From Desulfovibrio sp. (GTDB lineage Bacteria > Desulfobacterota > Desulfovibrionia > Desulfovibrionales > Desulfovibrionaceae): DNA of 64,000 bases. The notes under the pieces are model-generated. The model did no database searches, was not told the origin of the DNA, and saw nothing but the letters and a program-made list of their open reading frames with translations. A program made the translations under genes and the position numbers. Numbering within the stretch: position 1 is the first letter of the stretch; every line of letters begins with the position of its first letter. Positions 26,432 to 38,100 of the stretch are shown one piece after another. Location: assembly GCA_031279825.1 (NCBI GenBank), contig JAITHT010000046.1, positions 1 through 64,000 of the forward strand, read 5' to 3'.

Positions 26432-27427
26432 TAAACGCGCCGCGATATCCGTCAATACTTTTTTCGCCGCGGCCTCCGGCGGCAGGGCAAGCTCCGCCCC
26501 GGCGGCGGCCGCATGGCCGCCGCCGCCGTACAGGGCGGCTATGGCGTTGACGTTGACGTCCCCCACGGACCGCAGACTGATCTTGCAGCGGGAGGGAGAG
26601 TCTTCCCTGACGAGGAGGCCTACGCGCACTCCGCGCAAACGGCGCAGCCAGGAGGCAAAGCCGTCCAGATCGGCCCTGGTCAGGCCAGACTCGTCCAAAT
26701 AGCGTTTGGGGATGAGGCTGCAGGCGACGGCTCCATCGGCATGCAGGCGTATTTCCGTCATCAGCCTGCCCCAAAGGCGCATTTTGGCTATATTCCAGGT
26801 ATTTTCGTATTTTGCGGTGAAAGTCGCGATGTCAAACCCTCCGGCGGCGAGGCGCGCGGCCAGGGCAAGGGTGTCGGAAGAGGTGTTGGCAAAGGAAAAG
26901 TTGCCCGTATCCGAGACCAGGGCAAGGTAGACGGCTTCGGCGAGATCTCCGGTGAGAGGGATACCCATATGCTCGGCCAGAAGCCCGACGAGTTCACCCG
27001 TGGAAGAGCGCGAGGCCTCCACCCAGTTGAGATCTCCAAAGCCGCCGTTACTGAGGTGATGATCGATGGTGACGAACGTAATGCCTTGCCAGTCCCCATC
27101 CGGTAATCCTCTTGCCTTGAGCTTGATTCTCAGATCCGGCTCGGTGCGGCTGATATCTCCGCAATCGGCCAGCAACAGCAGATCCGGCGTCCAGGCGCCG
27201 AGTTCGCGCAGCGATTGTACGCAAGGCGCGGGCAGAGACAGCCAGGCGAACGCGGTGGGCAGGCCTTCGCCAAGCAGAATGCGCACATCCGCTCCACGGC
27301 GGAGAGCGATATGGGCCAGAGCGGCCGCCGAGCCAACGGCGTCGCCGTCGGGGTTGACATGGGTAGCCACGAGTGCCCGTTCGGCTCGAGAAATGGCTTC
27401 GTTCAGAGAATCCTGAATAATGCGCAT
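26429..27427 (-). CDS. DHH/DHHA1 phosphoesterase (NrnA-like)
   Basis: ALVATHVNPDGDAVGSAAAL; TIDHHLSNGGFGDLNWVE; ALVSDTGNFSF; YGGGGHAAAAGAEL. Confidence 0.92.
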   Translation of the reverse strand: MRIIQDSLNEAISRAERALVATHVNPDGDAVGSAAALAHIALRRGADVRILLGEGLPTAFAWLSLPAPCVQSLRELGAWTPDLLLLADCGDISRTEPDLRIKLKARGLPDGDWQGITFVTIDHHLSNGGFGDLNWVEASRSSTGELVGLLAEHMGIPLTGDLAEAVYLALVSDTGNFSFANTSSDTLALAARLAAGGFDIATFTAKYENTWNIAKMRLWGRLMTEIRLHADGAVACSLIPKRYLDESGLTRADLDGFASWLRRLRGVRVGLLVREDSPSRCKISLRSVGDVNVNAIAALYGGGGHAAAAGAELALPPEAAAKKVLTDIAARL

Positions 27428-27473
27428 ACAGCACGCCGCTGTCGCCGGAGGAGGCGGTCACGTAAAGGGTGGA

Positions 27474-27770
27474 TCAGGGCAAGTCTTCGCCTTGGATGGA
27501 TATTTCGCCGTATACCATGTCTTCCGGACAGATTGCCTCCAGCATGGAAAGACACTTTGTCAGGCGGCTTTCAAGGTGACGCCTGTCATTGCTTACGGAG
27601 ACGACGGCCAGGCAGAGGCGGTCCATGTCGTTTTCACTGTTCACTTCGGCTATGCTCACGTTAAATTTGGCGCGCGCCTTCTGTTTGACGCTGTTGGCCA
27701 CGCGCCGTTTATCCTTGAGGGACTCATTGTCGTACAGGCGGAATTCCACGCCGAGAATGCCGATGAACAT
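27474..27770 (-). CDS. DUF503/YlxP-like protein
   Basis: MFIGILGVEFRLYDNESLKDKRRVANSVKQKARAKFNVSIAEVNSENDMDRLCLAVVSVSNDRRHLES. Confidence 0.88.
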   Translation of the reverse strand: MFIGILGVEFRLYDNESLKDKRRVANSVKQKARAKFNVSIAEVNSENDMDRLCLAVVSVSNDRRHLESRLTKCLSMLEAICPEDMVYGEISIQGEDLP

Positions 27771-27811
27771 AGCGCGGGCGATTGCAGGCTAAGCGTCCTT
27801 GCAGGGCATTG

Positions 27812-30800
27812 TCACAATGTTGCCGCTTCTTCGACGATTTCGAAAACTTCAATGACGTCGCCGGCTTTGACGTCATTATAATTATCCAGGCCGATGCCGC
27901 ATTCGTAGCCCTTGGCCACTTCGCGCACGTCATCCTTGAAGCGGCGCAGGGAGGCGATCCTGCCGGTATGCACCACAATGCCGTCGCGGAGCAGGCGAAC
28001 ATGCGCGCCGCGAACCGCTTTGCCGTCGGATACGTGGCAGCCCGCCACCTGCCCCGCCTTGGGCACGGAGAATATTTCGCGCACCTCGGCGTTGCCCAGA
28101 AGAAGCTCGCGCGATACCGGGGCGAGCATGCCCTCCATGGCGTTTTTTATTTCTTCCACGAGTTTGTAAATAATATCGTAGAAGCGTATATCCACCTTTT
28201 CCTGTTCGGCCAACTCTTTCGCCTTGATTGACGGGCGCACGTTAAAGCCGATGATGATGGCGCCCGAAGCCGTGGCCAGCAAGACATCCGATTCGGAAAT
28301 GCCCCCGGTGCCGCCGTGAATGACGTTGATGCGGACTTTGTCGGTGGACAGCTTGTTCAAAGCGTCGGTAATGGCTTCCAGCGATCCTCGCACGTCCGCC
28401 TTGACGACCAGATTGAGAACCGCGGCCTCCACGCTGTCTGCCTTACGGGCCAGGAAGGTTTCCAGGGTAATCCTGGATTCTTTGGCCAGTTCCCGTTCCC
28501 GTTGCTTGAGAGCCCGGGATTCGGCTATACGGCGTGCCGTTTTTTCATCCGCGATACAGATGAACTCTTCGCCGGCTTCAGGTACACCTTCAAATCCCTG
28601 AACTTCCACAGGCATGGACGGGCAGGCATCTTTGAGTTTTTTCCCTTGATCGCTGAACATGGCGCGTACCCTGCCGGAATGGACGCCGCAGACAAACGAG
28701 TCGCCAAGGCGCAGGGTTCCCTGTTGGATAAGGACGGTGCCGAGGGAGCCTCGGCCCTTATCCAGCTTCGCTTCAATGATATGGCCCACTGCGGAGCGTT
28801 TGGGATTGGCCTTCAACTCCAGTATTTCCGCCTGCAAGGCCAGCAATTCCAGAAGATCGTCAAGCCCCGTACGGGTTTTCGCGGATACGTAGCTGAAGGT
28901 GGTTTCTCCTCCCCAGTCTTCAGCCACAAGGCCTTGTTCGGCAAGTTCCCGTTTGACGCGATCCGGATTAGCCGCTTCTTTGTCCATTTTGTTTACCGCC
29001 ACCATGATAGGCACGCCGGCGGCGCGGGCATGGTTGATAGCCTCTTTGGTCTGTTCCATGACGCCGTCATCGGCGGCCACTACCAGAACAACGATATCCG
29101 TGACTTCCGCCCCGCGCGCGCGCATGGCGGTAAACGCCTCGTGGCCGGGAGTGTCGAGAAAGACGATTTCGCCTTTTTTCGTTTTTACATGGTACGCGCC
29201 GATATGCTGGGTAATGCCTCCTGCTTCGCCCGATACCACTGATGATTTGCGGATGGCGTCCAGCAGCGAAGTCTTGCCGTGGTCAACGTGGCCCATAATG
29301 GTCACTACCGGAGGACGGGTGATGAAGTCTTCAGGCTTCTCCTCTTTTTGCTCCTGCTGGGCATCAATGAGATCCTGTTCTGAAAATCCCGTTTTTTCAA
29401 TTTCATAGCCGAATTCACCGGCCACCAGAATCGCGGTGTCGATATCCAGGGATTGGTTAATGGTGGCCATGACGCCGAGATTGAAAAGCACCTTGATGAT
29501 CTCTCCGGATTTAAGCGCCATTTGATGGGCGAGATCCGACACGCGAATAAATTCATCCACCTTGATTTTTCGTTTAACCGCCTTTAGCGGCTGAGTGCCG
29601 CCCACAGGCTGCTGTTCGCGCGATTTGCGCGGCTTCATCCGGCGGTTGGCCGCTTTGCCCCAGGCCACATCCTCCTCGCTCCCTTTTTCCCGATGGTCGA
29701 TAAACTCCACGGTACGTCTGCCCTTTTGCCGTTTTTTACGGCCTTGTTCGCCTTCCGGCGTAAGCGGGGCAAATCCTCCGCCGCCGGGTGCGCCGCTTGG
29801 CGGCCTGGGCATAAATCCGCCCTGCCTGCCGGAAGAAGAGGGAGCGGGACGGCTTCCGCCCGGGCGTTGCCCGGGCGCGCCGCTTTCCGGCCTGGCAAGG
29901 CCGGGACGGCCGTCGCTTTTCTCTCCTCCCGGACGGGGACGATGCGCCGCGGGCCGCTGTCTGTCCTGAACATAGGCTCTCGGGCGATCAGCCGTTTGCC
30001 GAGGATTAGGGAGGGAAATGACGCGTACCTGAGAAGCCTGCCTGCCTTCGTCATCACTTCCTTGTCCGCTTTCTCCATGATCCGCGCGCGCGGACAGGGC
30101 GGGCGCGGAAGAGAGCGCCATGCCGTCGGCTCCGCGTTCCGGTTCGGCGGAAAAGGCCGCCGGGTGAACGACGCGGGCGGATTTTTTGGGAGAGAGGGGG
30201 GCATGTTCCTGCGCTTCTTCCACAACGGGAGCGTCACGCTGCATCGTAGCCTCGCCCTGATCCGAAATGGGGGCTTCCGGCGGAGACGCGGCATCAGGGA
30301 GTGTTTTTCGGGAGACGGTAGCGGGATAGCGCACGATTCGGGCCATTACCGGAGAAGGCGTTTTGCTTGCCTCGTCAGGGAGCGTCGTGTTTTCCGCTAC
30401 GGGCTGGATTACCACTTGTCCTTCCGCAGGGGCTTCGGCTGCCGTCGCGGGGTCTTCTTTTTTCGCCGTTTCGGCGGGGAAGTCGCGAACGGGATTGACT
30501 TGTCGGGCGGGCGGGGGAGAGGCTTCAGGGGGAGCGTCAGCCAAGGGAGGCTGTACCGGCGCGGATGCGGGGGATTGTTCCGGCGTTTGCGCGCTTTCCA
30601 CTTCTTTGCGCCTGCGGCGGACGATTACCTCCTGCCTGTCTGTCCCGACGCCGGGAGAGAAGTGCTCGCGCAGTCGCGAGGCTTCCGCATCAAAAAGACT
30701 GCTGGCAGCGACTTTTGCGGCGGTGATGCCCAGATCTTTAGCCGCGGCAAGAACCTCCCTGGGCGAAAGGCCAAGGTCAACGGCCAGATCCTTCACTTTT

Positions 30801-30817
30801 TTCTTCTCGTCGCTCAT
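27812..30817 (-). CDS. infB: Translation initiation factor IF-2
   Basis: [61 protein letters not shown]; long Pro/Ala-rich N-terminus. Confidence 0.97.
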   Translation of the reverse strand: MSDEKKKVKDLAVDLGLSPREVLAAAKDLGITAAKVAASSLFDAEASRLREHFSPGVGTDRQEVIVRRRRKEVESAQTPEQSPASAPVQPPLADAPPEASPPPARQVNPVRDFPAETAKKEDPATAAEAPAEGQVVIQPVAENTTLPDEASKTPSPVMARIVRYPATVSRKTLPDAASPPEAPISDQGEATMQRDAPVVEEAQEHAPLSPKKSARVVHPAAFSAEPERGADGMALSSAPALSARADHGESGQGSDDEGRQASQVRVISLPNPRQTADRPRAYVQDRQRPAAHRPRPGGEKSDGRPGLARPESGAPGQRPGGSRPAPSSSGRQGGFMPRPPSGAPGGGGFAPLTPEGEQGRKKRQKGRRTVEFIDHREKGSEEDVAWGKAANRRMKPRKSREQQPVGGTQPLKAVKRKIKVDEFIRVSDLAHQMALKSGEIIKVLFNLGVMATINQSLDIDTAILVAGEFGYEIEKTGFSEQDLIDAQQEQKEEKPEDFITRPPVVTIMGHVDHGKTSLLDAIRKSSVVSGEAGGITQHIGAYHVKTKKGEIVFLDTPGHEAFTAMRARGAEVTDIVVLVVAADDGVMEQTKEAINHARAAGVPIMVAVNKMDKEAANPDRVKRELAEQGLVAEDWGGETTFSYVSAKTRTGLDDLLELLALQAEILELKANPKRSAVGHIIEAKLDKGRGSLGTVLIQQGTLRLGDSFVCGVHSGRVRAMFSDQGKKLKDACPSMPVEVQGFEGVPEAGEEFICIADEKTARRIAESRALKQRERELAKESRITLETFLARKADSVEAAVLNLVVKADVRGSLEAITDALNKLSTDKVRINVIHGGTGGISESDVLLATASGAIIIGFNVRPSIKAKELAEQEKVDIRFYDIIYKLVEEIKNAMEGMLAPVSRELLLGNAEVREIFSVPKAGQVAGCHVSDGKAVRGAHVRLLRDGIVVHTGRIASLRRFKDDVREVAKGYECGIGLDNYNDVKAGDVIEVFEIVEEAATL

Positions 30818-31056
30818 ATTTCCTGCCCCTTTGTTTTCCTTTGAGTCCATCGGCGTGAAAAAGCTTCCCGGCACTGGGGCTGTCCGCAGAGATACATCCC
30901 TCTGCCGGGGGCTTTCTGCTTGAGATCCGGCAAGGGGAGCATCCCTTCCGGCGCTCGGGTGAATCTCGTAAGCGCCTTTTTAGGCGCGCGCTGTCGGCAA
31001 ATCGTGCACATACGCATAGGAACGTGTTTGGTTGTACGCGCCATGGTTGTCGTCAT
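30814..31056 (-). CDS. YlxR/DUF448 protein
   Basis: [29 protein letters not shown]...GRGMYLC. Confidence 0.88.
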   Translation of the reverse strand: MTTTMARTTKHVPMRMCTICRQRAPKKALTRFTRAPEGMLPLPDLKQKAPGRGMYLCGQPQCREAFSRRWTQRKTKGQEI

Positions 31057-32363
31057 TCCTGTTCCGTTTGCGCGGGGGTGTCGTCGTTGGCGCCAGACAG
31101 GGAGGGCGCGGTTTCGTCATCGCTATGCTTGGGGCTGAGAAAATTAATGGCCGTGCGCACATCGGCGATTTTTTCCGCCGTGATGCCGGGAATCGTCAGC
31201 AGGTCTTCGTCGCCTGCCGTACGGATGCTTTCTATGGAAGTAAAGCCGGTGGCAATGAAATTTTCCAGAGGAATTTCAGCCACGCTGGCCAACTGCTCGA
31301 GTCCCTGTCCGATGGCGTTGGCCTCGTTATAGCGGGTTTCCGTGTAGATATCGATTTTCCATCCGAGAAGCTTCGCGGCCAGCTTGACGTTTTGCCCTTT
31401 GCGCCCGATAGCGTTGGTAAGCTGATCGTCAGGCACGATGACTTCAAGCAGGTTTTCACTTTCATCCACGACAATGCGGGAAATGATGGCCGGGGATAGG
31501 GCGTTTCTGGCATATGTGGCGATATCTTGACTCCAGACGACTATGTCGATGCGCTCGCCGCGCAATTCCTGCACGATATTCTGGATGCGCGATCCGCGCA
31601 CTCCGACGCAGGCGCCCACCGGGTCCACGTCCCGATCCCGGCTCAAAACCGCCACCTTAGCCCGGCTGCCGGGATCGCGGGCTACTCCCATGATCTGGAC
31701 GACGGCGTCATCCACTTCCGGCACTTCGCGGCGGAAAAGAGCGGCCATGTAATCGCGGTGAGAACGCGACACGATGACGTGGGGGCCGCGTCCTTCCCGG
31801 CGTACTTCCACCAGCAGAGCCTGGATGCGATCTCCCCGTTTATAGTGCTCGCGGGGGATTTGTTCTTCTTTCGGCAGCAACGCCTCCGTACGGCCCAGGT
31901 TAATCACCCAGCCCGTCTTGTCGCGGCGTTGGATGATGCCGGATACGATTTCATTAATACGATCTTTATATTCGTCATAAATGACACTCTGTTCCGCGTC
32001 GCGCATGCGCTGGATAATAACCTGCTTGGCCGACTGGGCGGCGATGCGGCCCAAGTCCTCCACCCGCAGGCGGAAACCCACTTCATCGTCAAACTGTACG
32101 CTGGGATCGTGTTTTCTGGCCTCCTCAAGGGAGATTTGGGAAGCTTCATTTTCTATGTCTTCGTCAGCCACGACAATTTTAAATTGAAAGACATCCATTT
32201 CGCCGGTCTCTTCATTAAAGGAGACCTCCACATCCATACCCTCGCCGTATTTACGGACAACAGAGGTGCGTACGGCATCTTCCAGGGTTTCAATCAGCAT
32301 GGCTCGGTCAAGCCCCTTATCTTTGCTGATCTGCTCTATGGCTTTTTTAAGCTCCAGGCTCAT
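31053..32363 (-). CDS. nusA: Transcription termination/antitermination factor NusA
   Basis: MSLELKKAIEQISKDKGLDRAMLIETLEDAVRT; GWVINLGRTEALLPKEEQIPRE; KVAVLSRDRDVDPVGACVGVRGSRIQNIVQELRGERIDIV. Confidence 0.96.
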   Translation of the reverse strand: MSLELKKAIEQISKDKGLDRAMLIETLEDAVRTSVVRKYGEGMDVEVSFNEETGEMDVFQFKIVVADEDIENEASQISLEEARKHDPSVQFDDEVGFRLRVEDLGRIAAQSAKQVIIQRMRDAEQSVIYDEYKDRINEIVSGIIQRRDKTGWVINLGRTEALLPKEEQIPREHYKRGDRIQALLVEVRREGRGPHVIVSRSHRDYMAALFRREVPEVDDAVVQIMGVARDPGSRAKVAVLSRDRDVDPVGACVGVRGSRIQNIVQELRGERIDIVVWSQDIATYARNALSPAIISRIVVDESENLLEVIVPDDQLTNAIGRKGQNVKLAAKLLGWKIDIYTETRYNEANAIGQGLEQLASVAEIPLENFIATGFTSIESIRTAGDEDLLTIPGITAEKIADVRTAINFLSPKHSDDETAPSLSGANDDTPAQTEQE

Positions 32364-32408
32364 GGGAGATTCTCCTCCAATCATTACACAGCGGCGTTGC
32401 TGTTTTCT

Positions 32409-33077
32409 TTATTCAGAAGCGTGCGCGTTGGCGTTTTGTTGCCGGGAATTCTTTTTGCCCGCCGACTTGCCCGGTAGCGTCCGTTCCGGAATGCAGTGGA
32501 TTTGCGTGGCTTTTTTGACGTCGGCAAAGGCAAAGGCGATAATAGGCTCGTCATCGCCCGGCCGGGCCATAGCATCAGCCTTCAGAAAAAACAGGGCGTC
32601 GTGGGGTTTGTCCTTGGGGGCGCTTTGCGCTGAAGAATGTAAAAGGTTTTGTCCGGCAATCTCAGGCGGGTTTTCCTCTTCGTTCCGAGAGAGGAACGCG
32701 GGAACTTCTTGCAGCAGACCGCGGAATTTTTTTCTGCCGGGCCAGGCCGCCTGCGGTCGATGCAGCGTGATTTCCACCTTCTGTCCCAATGCGCGCGCAA
32801 GTTGCTCCGCAGAGAAGAATGTTCGTTCCAATCCGGGAGACGAGACTTCCAGCACATAGGCACCGGGGATACAGTCCTCCACATCCAGGCTTGCGCTGAG
32901 GAGACGGGAGAGTTCCGCGCATTGTTCTATGGAGACGCCGTTTTCATTTTCCACAAAGACGCGCACAATGCTGCGTCCGCCAAAGGCCAGTTCAATTCCC
33001 CAAAGTTCGAGGCCAAGGGAGGCGGTCAGAGGGGCGGTCATATCGGCAAGGGCGGCGGTCAGCGTGGAGTGATCCAT
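32409..33077 (-). CDS. rimP: Ribosome maturation factor RimP
   Basis: LGLELWGIELAFGGRSIVRVFVENENGVSIEQCAELSRLLSASLDVEDCIPGAYVLEVSSPGLERTF. Confidence 0.93.
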   Translation of the reverse strand: MDHSTLTAALADMTAPLTASLGLELWGIELAFGGRSIVRVFVENENGVSIEQCAELSRLLSASLDVEDCIPGAYVLEVSSPGLERTFFSAEQLARALGQKVEITLHRPQAAWPGRKKFRGLLQEVPAFLSRNEEENPPEIAGQNLLHSSAQSAPKDKPHDALFFLKADAMARPGDDEPIIAFAFADVKKATQIHCIPERTLPGKSAGKKNSRQQNANAHASE

Positions 33078-33102
33078 CGTTTTACGGCTGGGTAAAAAGA
33101 AC

Positions 33103-33132
33103 AAAAAAAAGGGAGGCCGTCAGGGCCACCCT
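33103..33132 (-). terminator. Intrinsic terminator just upstream of rimP
   Basis: Minus strand GGGTGGCC-CTGAC-GGCCTCCC followed by 8 T. Confidence 0.75.
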
Positions 33133-33161
33133 AATGAACCGCGACAGGTTCCCAGGATGAT

Positions 33162-33220
33162 GGGATAAAACGCCGGCGGCGCGAAATCGGCATGCATGCG
33201 ACCGCGCAGCACTTTATCCC
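33162..33220 (-). ncRNA. Structured leader/short RNA candidate upstream of rimP
   Basis: GGGATAAA...TTTATCCC arms with GC-rich inner pairing; ends in the terminator at 33103-33132. Confidence 0.4.
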
Positions 33221-33399
33221 GCTGAGTTGCAGGCTTCTAGCATCGCCGTTCGCATTTGTCAAGCGCTTTTTGCGCGCCGCCGCCACGTCTGCCCTGGTTT
33301 GGCGAAACGCGTTTTCGTCGCGCGCGCCGAGGGGAGATATGCAATGCGACAACGCCGCGGGCGAGTTTCTCCCGGGGTGACGGGCGCGGTCCGGACGAT

Positions 33400-34317
33400 T
33401 CAGTTCAGGATATAGCGCATGGGATCGACGGGGATACCGCCGACAATCACTTCGTAATGCAGGTGAGGTCCAGTGCTGCGGCCCGTATTGCCGAGAGTGG
33501 CGATAACGTCGCCGCGCTGCACATACTGGCCCGCTTGCGCTATAGTCCGCTGCAGATGGGCGTAGCGCGTTACAATATTATTGCCGTGGTCGATCATCAG
33601 GCAGAGACCGTAGCTTCCGTCTTGCCCCGCGAAAGAGACCGTTCCCCTGGCGGGCGCCAACACGGGCGTGCCGATGCGGTTGGAAATATCCAGTCCTTTA
33701 TGCATGCTGCCGCTGCCGGAAAAAGGAGAACGCCTCCAACCGAATCCTGAAGTCAGAAAACCCTGGGTCGGCCAGATGGACGGCGTTGACAGCAGGGTGT
33801 CCTTATTGACGCGCAGGAAGTTCATCAACGTCTGCTGTGCGACTTCTTCCAGGGTGACGGTACCGGCAAGTTCATCCACCAGGCTGTGTGTGCGGCGGAT
33901 GAACAGTTCCCGGTGTCGGGCGAGAAATGCGGAATTGTTCAGGACGCCGGCGGATGTTTGAGGCGGGGACGCTTCTTCGTTCGCCTCCTTGCTGCCGCCT
34001 GTTTCTTTATCAATATTCACGAGTATTCGCAGTTTGGTGTCAAAATGCTGCACGCGCTGCAAGTTTTCTTCAAGAGTCTGAAGCTTGCCCGCAAGATTGA
34101 GCAGTTGGCTGTCATAGGCGCGGACGTTTTTCTGGCTTTCTTCAAGTTCCTGTTCCAGGACAAAGGATTTTGAGTAAAACCTCAGAAGATATACGTTTGT
34201 TCCGGCCAGAGCGGCCACCAGCAAAAATAACAGGACGCCCAGCCAGCCGCGTAGCCGGAGGTTGCGAAAGCCGCCTTCGCGGTCCTTGAAGATCACAACA
34301 TGGTAGTTTTTGAACAA
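33400..34317 (-). CDS. M23-family (LytM) metallopeptidase with N-terminal TM and coiled coil
   Basis: TSGFGWRRSPFSGSGSMHKGLDISNRIGTPVLAPARGTVSFAG...LMIDHGNNIVTRYAHL...ATLGNTGRSTGPHLHYEV. Confidence 0.93.
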   Translation of the reverse strand: MFKNYHVVIFKDREGGFRNLRLRGWLGVLLFLLVAALAGTNVYLLRFYSKSFVLEQELEESQKNVRAYDSQLLNLAGKLQTLEENLQRVQHFDTKLRILVNIDKETGGSKEANEEASPPQTSAGVLNNSAFLARHRELFIRRTHSLVDELAGTVTLEEVAQQTLMNFLRVNKDTLLSTPSIWPTQGFLTSGFGWRRSPFSGSGSMHKGLDISNRIGTPVLAPARGTVSFAGQDGSYGLCLMIDHGNNIVTRYAHLQRTIAQAGQYVQRGDVIATLGNTGRSTGPHLHYEVIVGGIPVDPMRYILN

Positions 34318-34455
34318 AGGGTATGCGCCTTACTACAGATGAAGGGGTTGGAGAACGGCAATTCCAATTTTAGCGGATACCGGTCCTTTTTTCAAAATTT
34401 GAATTGCTGCTTGGAGAAGCCAAGGCGGACGCCTACGCGTTTTGAGAGCCGCCTG

Positions 34456-34626
34456 CTATTTTCGCTTTCCGTCAAGAAAAGCGCGGGTCATGCCGGCCAG
34501 AAAGCCGGCGACGGCTCCGATGGCCACTGCCAGAAACATGTTTTCGCTGATGCCGAAAACATGACTGAAGGCGCCAAGGGCGCCGCCGATGAGGATGCCT
34601 CTGGTAATGCGTTCGACGACTCCCAT
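34456..34626 (-). CDS. Small Gly-rich two-TM membrane protein
   Basis: MGVVERITRGILIGGALGAFSHVFGISENMFLAVAIGAVAGFLAGMTRAFLDGKRK; AAGGAC SD. Confidence 0.5.
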   Translation of the reverse strand: MGVVERITRGILIGGALGAFSHVFGISENMFLAVAIGAVAGFLAGMTRAFLDGKRK

Positions 34627-34905
34627 AAGTATTGTCCTTGCTGTGAAGCGGAGTGTTGTCTGGTTGCGCGTCAGTGCTGCCGGACGCCAGTTTTCACTCT
34701 CTCGCCAAAGGGCATTACCCTCTTTGTCCGCCCTTGGCAAGTGAGGCCGGAGGCTAGGGCGGCGTGTTAACGCTATGCCTTTTTGCCCTCCGGCTGCGTC
34801 AGATTGTGTCTGCCATCCCGGTCAAATAGCGTTTAAGAGTATATTCCCTCATGGCAGAGGCATCTTCCTTGCCGGAGAACAAAAATTTTATAACGTTAAC
34901 ACGCC

Positions 34906-34937
34906 CTAAAGCATTTTCAAAGCGAAAACACTCTAAC
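34906..34937 (-). repeat. Fragment of dispersed repeat family 1, copy G
   Basis: CCTAAAGCATTTTCAAAGCGAAAACACTCTAA resembles the terminal hairpin of family 1. Confidence 0.55.
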
Positions 34938-35146
34938 TTTCGTTGCGGTGTAGAAATGAGCAAAAAATTTTGCCGGATGGGCTTTATCAGGCTTGAGTAT
35001 GTATGCGGCCGCAGTAGCGGTACGACGGCCTTGACAACGGCGGCAATATCTCCCACAATCAGAAAAGAGGAAAAGTATGCTTTGTTTCCCCACGTATGGC
35101 GGTGTATGTTCCGTTTTTTAACAACAGCACGCAGGGTATATTTGTG

Positions 35147-38100
35147 ATGAATGATCTCCGGGCTCTCTTTAAGTGCGTCGGCGTATTCCTTGGCGTTTTT
35201 TTTCTCACGGGTATGGGGGGCAGACCCGATGGCGGCGCAGGCGCCCGGAGGGGGGAAGACTCCCCGCCGGCCTACGTCACAAAAGTGAGCATCCAGGATA
35301 CGGAAATTCTCAGAGGCAAAAAAGCCGCTGTCGTCACTTTTTCCGCTCCCATGGTTGATGCCGGGGCCGTAAACAAAAAAGCGGAGACAGCGGACAGCCC
35401 CTTTATTATCATACCCGCCGTAGGCGGAGAAGGCTATTGGGTGACCGACAGCAGCTTCGCCTTTATTCCTGACAATGACTTCCGGCGCGGCACGCAGTAT
35501 TTCCTCCACTTAAAGGACGATCTGAAGACGCTGGACGGCAAGCCGGCACGCTATCTGATTCATTTCAGGACTAAAGGCGTCGTTCTTTCGTCGTTGGAGG
35601 CGGAAAACTTCGATAAAAGCAAGCAGACGCTCTCCCTTGCCCTGAATTTTGATCAGGTGATACAGGCCAAAGCGCTTGAAGAGCATCTTGTCATCAAGGA
35701 CAAAGACAGCGGCGATATCCTGCCGTATACGGTGAGAGGAGGTTCCGAGCCGAGTTCCCGCCAGAAGCTGACCGTCAGCCTCGGCAAGTATCGTCCCAAG
35801 CTGGAGGTACTGCTGCGCGCCGATGCGGACGCCGACAAGCATTACCTCGGCTTGTCCCGGGAGTATACCCACAGCGTTTCCCTGCCGGTGCCGGAGGAAA
35901 CGAGAGCGGATCCGGTCACGCAACAGACCGACGCGCCTTCCGACATCAAAATCACGCATCAAAGGAGCGGGTGTTCCGACGGCGAGCTCTACGCCTATTT
36001 TGATTTGAGCGAGAATGTGCGAAGCGACAATTACAAGGATTTCATCAAAGTCGAGCCGGAAGGCCTGACGTATACCTTTGAGTATGGCGACAGGCTGCGT
36101 TTCGCGGAAGGGCTGAAACCAGGCATGCAACTCAGCGTCACCCTTAAGCCGGGGCTGGTGGACGAGGCCGGCCGCATACTTGCCGAGGAGCGCGGCGCTT
36201 CTGTGATAATAACGGATTACGAGCCGGCGGCGCGTTTCGCCCATCGCGGCAACTACCTTTCTCCCGTTTACGGCAGCCGCCTGGGCGTGGATGTGGTGAA
36301 CGCGGATAAGGTCGCCGTGGTTCTGCGCCGGCAGTATGATAACAATCTGCCCTTCATGACGTTGGAGCCGCGGTATTGGGTCAAAGATCTCATGCGCGAT
36401 GTCGGCATCAAGGAAGTTACGCTCGAAGGCGGCAAAAAGAATGAAATACAGCGCCGCTCCCTGAATGTGGCCGATCTGGTCAAGGGCAGGCGCGGCGTCT
36501 TTATGGTGCGTCTTGACGCCTATAAGGAAAAAACGCCCGATAGCGGCGGTTCCTATCTGGAGCTGGCAAACCACGATGAGCAGGTGGTGGTGCTTACGGA
36601 TATAGGAGTCACTGCCCGGGTCTTTCCTTCGGGCATAACGGTGTTTGCGGCCGCCCTCAGTACGGCCGCTCCGCTGGCCGGGGCCGACGTTCGGGTGTAT
36701 TCCGAGAGCAACCAGCTTGTCGCCCAGGGGAAAACCGGGCCTGACGGACTCTACGTCCATCGCTTGGGCCAACGATGGGATCCGCAACTCAGACCTGCCG
36801 TGGTCACCGTGCAATACGGCAGCGGGGATGATGCGGATTTGACCTTTTTGCCTCTGGACGGCTCAACGCAAAAAGAAATGGCCGATACGGCCCTGCGCGA
36901 CTATCTGGACGACGGGAACTACGAGGCCTTCGCCTACACGCCGCGCGGCGTGTTCCGGCCCGGCGAGCGCGTGGATGTCAAAGCTTTTGTGCGCAACAGC
37001 AGCCACCTGCCGCCGGAGCCTTTTCCCGTTCTGTTCAGGGTGACGTCGTCGCGCGATTTGGAGGCGGCCCGAGGCAGCGCCGTCTTATCCCGCGAGGGAG
37101 GGGCGGATTTTTTCTTCACGTTGCCTGCGACCGCTCCTACCGGAGAATACCACGCCTATGTAGAAGTGCCGGGGCAGAAAGGCGGCGGCCCGCTCGGTTA
37201 CTGCGTCTTTTCGGTGGAAGATTTCGTCCCTCCGCGCCTGGAGGTCGGCCTCACGCCGGAAGCGGACAGCCTCTCCGCAAAGGAAAAGTTGTCCGTAGAC
37301 GTATCCGGCCGCTATCTTTTCGGCACGCCCGGAGCGGATTTGCAGTATGAATTCGGCTACAGGGTCACGGCTAAGGCATTCACCCCCAAAGGCTGGGACG
37401 GCTACGTGTTCGGTGACGGCGAGCGCAAGTTCGACGCGCGGATGGATTTGCGTCACATGCTTGGTAAACTGGACGGCGACGGTCGCGCCAAGGCTGTTTT
37501 CTCGGCGCCGGCCGACTGGCTGCCGCCCGCTCTGCTCAATCTGTTTCTTGTGGCCAGCGTGCAGGAAGACGGCGGCCGTTGGGTGAGCCGGACCAGTCAA
37601 CTCACGTATTTTCCCACGCCCTATCTGCTCGGCCTTAAACAGGAAGGGGGGGACGCGCAGCCCGGCAAACCCGTCGCCATGAAGGTGGCGGCTGTTGATC
37701 CGGCGGGCAAGCCGGTTGCAGGCGGCGTCCTTAAGGCGGAAATTTTTCTGGTTAAAGGCGCCTGGTATACGGTATATCGCAACAACCGCTATGTCAGCCT
37801 TTGGGAAGAGCGCCTTATCGCCCAGGATGCATTCGCGCCGGAGGCAAAGAACGGTGAAGCCTCTTTTCTTTTTACCCCCAGGCAGTATGGCCGCTATCTT
37901 GTGCGCGTGTCCACGGCCGACGGCGCTATCGTCGCTTCGCGGCGAATACGCGCGATGGATGGGGAGATGTCCGCTTTTGAGGATGGATCGGGCCGTCTGG
38001 AGAGCGTCGAACTGAGCTTTGACAAAGCCGACTATCGTGTCGGGGACACGGCCAGGCTGTCCGTCAAGGCGCCCTATGCGGGTACGCTATTGCTCGGCAT

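Noticed and set aside
29693-30844. 383-aa plus-strand ORF antisense to the infB N-terminus
   Set aside because: Arises from the Pro/Ala-rich low-complexity infB N-terminal region read in reverse.
34799-35509. 236-aa minus-strand ORF upstream of and into the A2M gene
   Set aside because: Overlaps the A2M start, a family 1 repeat fragment and the inverted repeat; no domain match.
35510-36814. 434-aa minus-strand ORF antisense to A2M
   Set aside because: Shadow ORF of a well-supported CDS.
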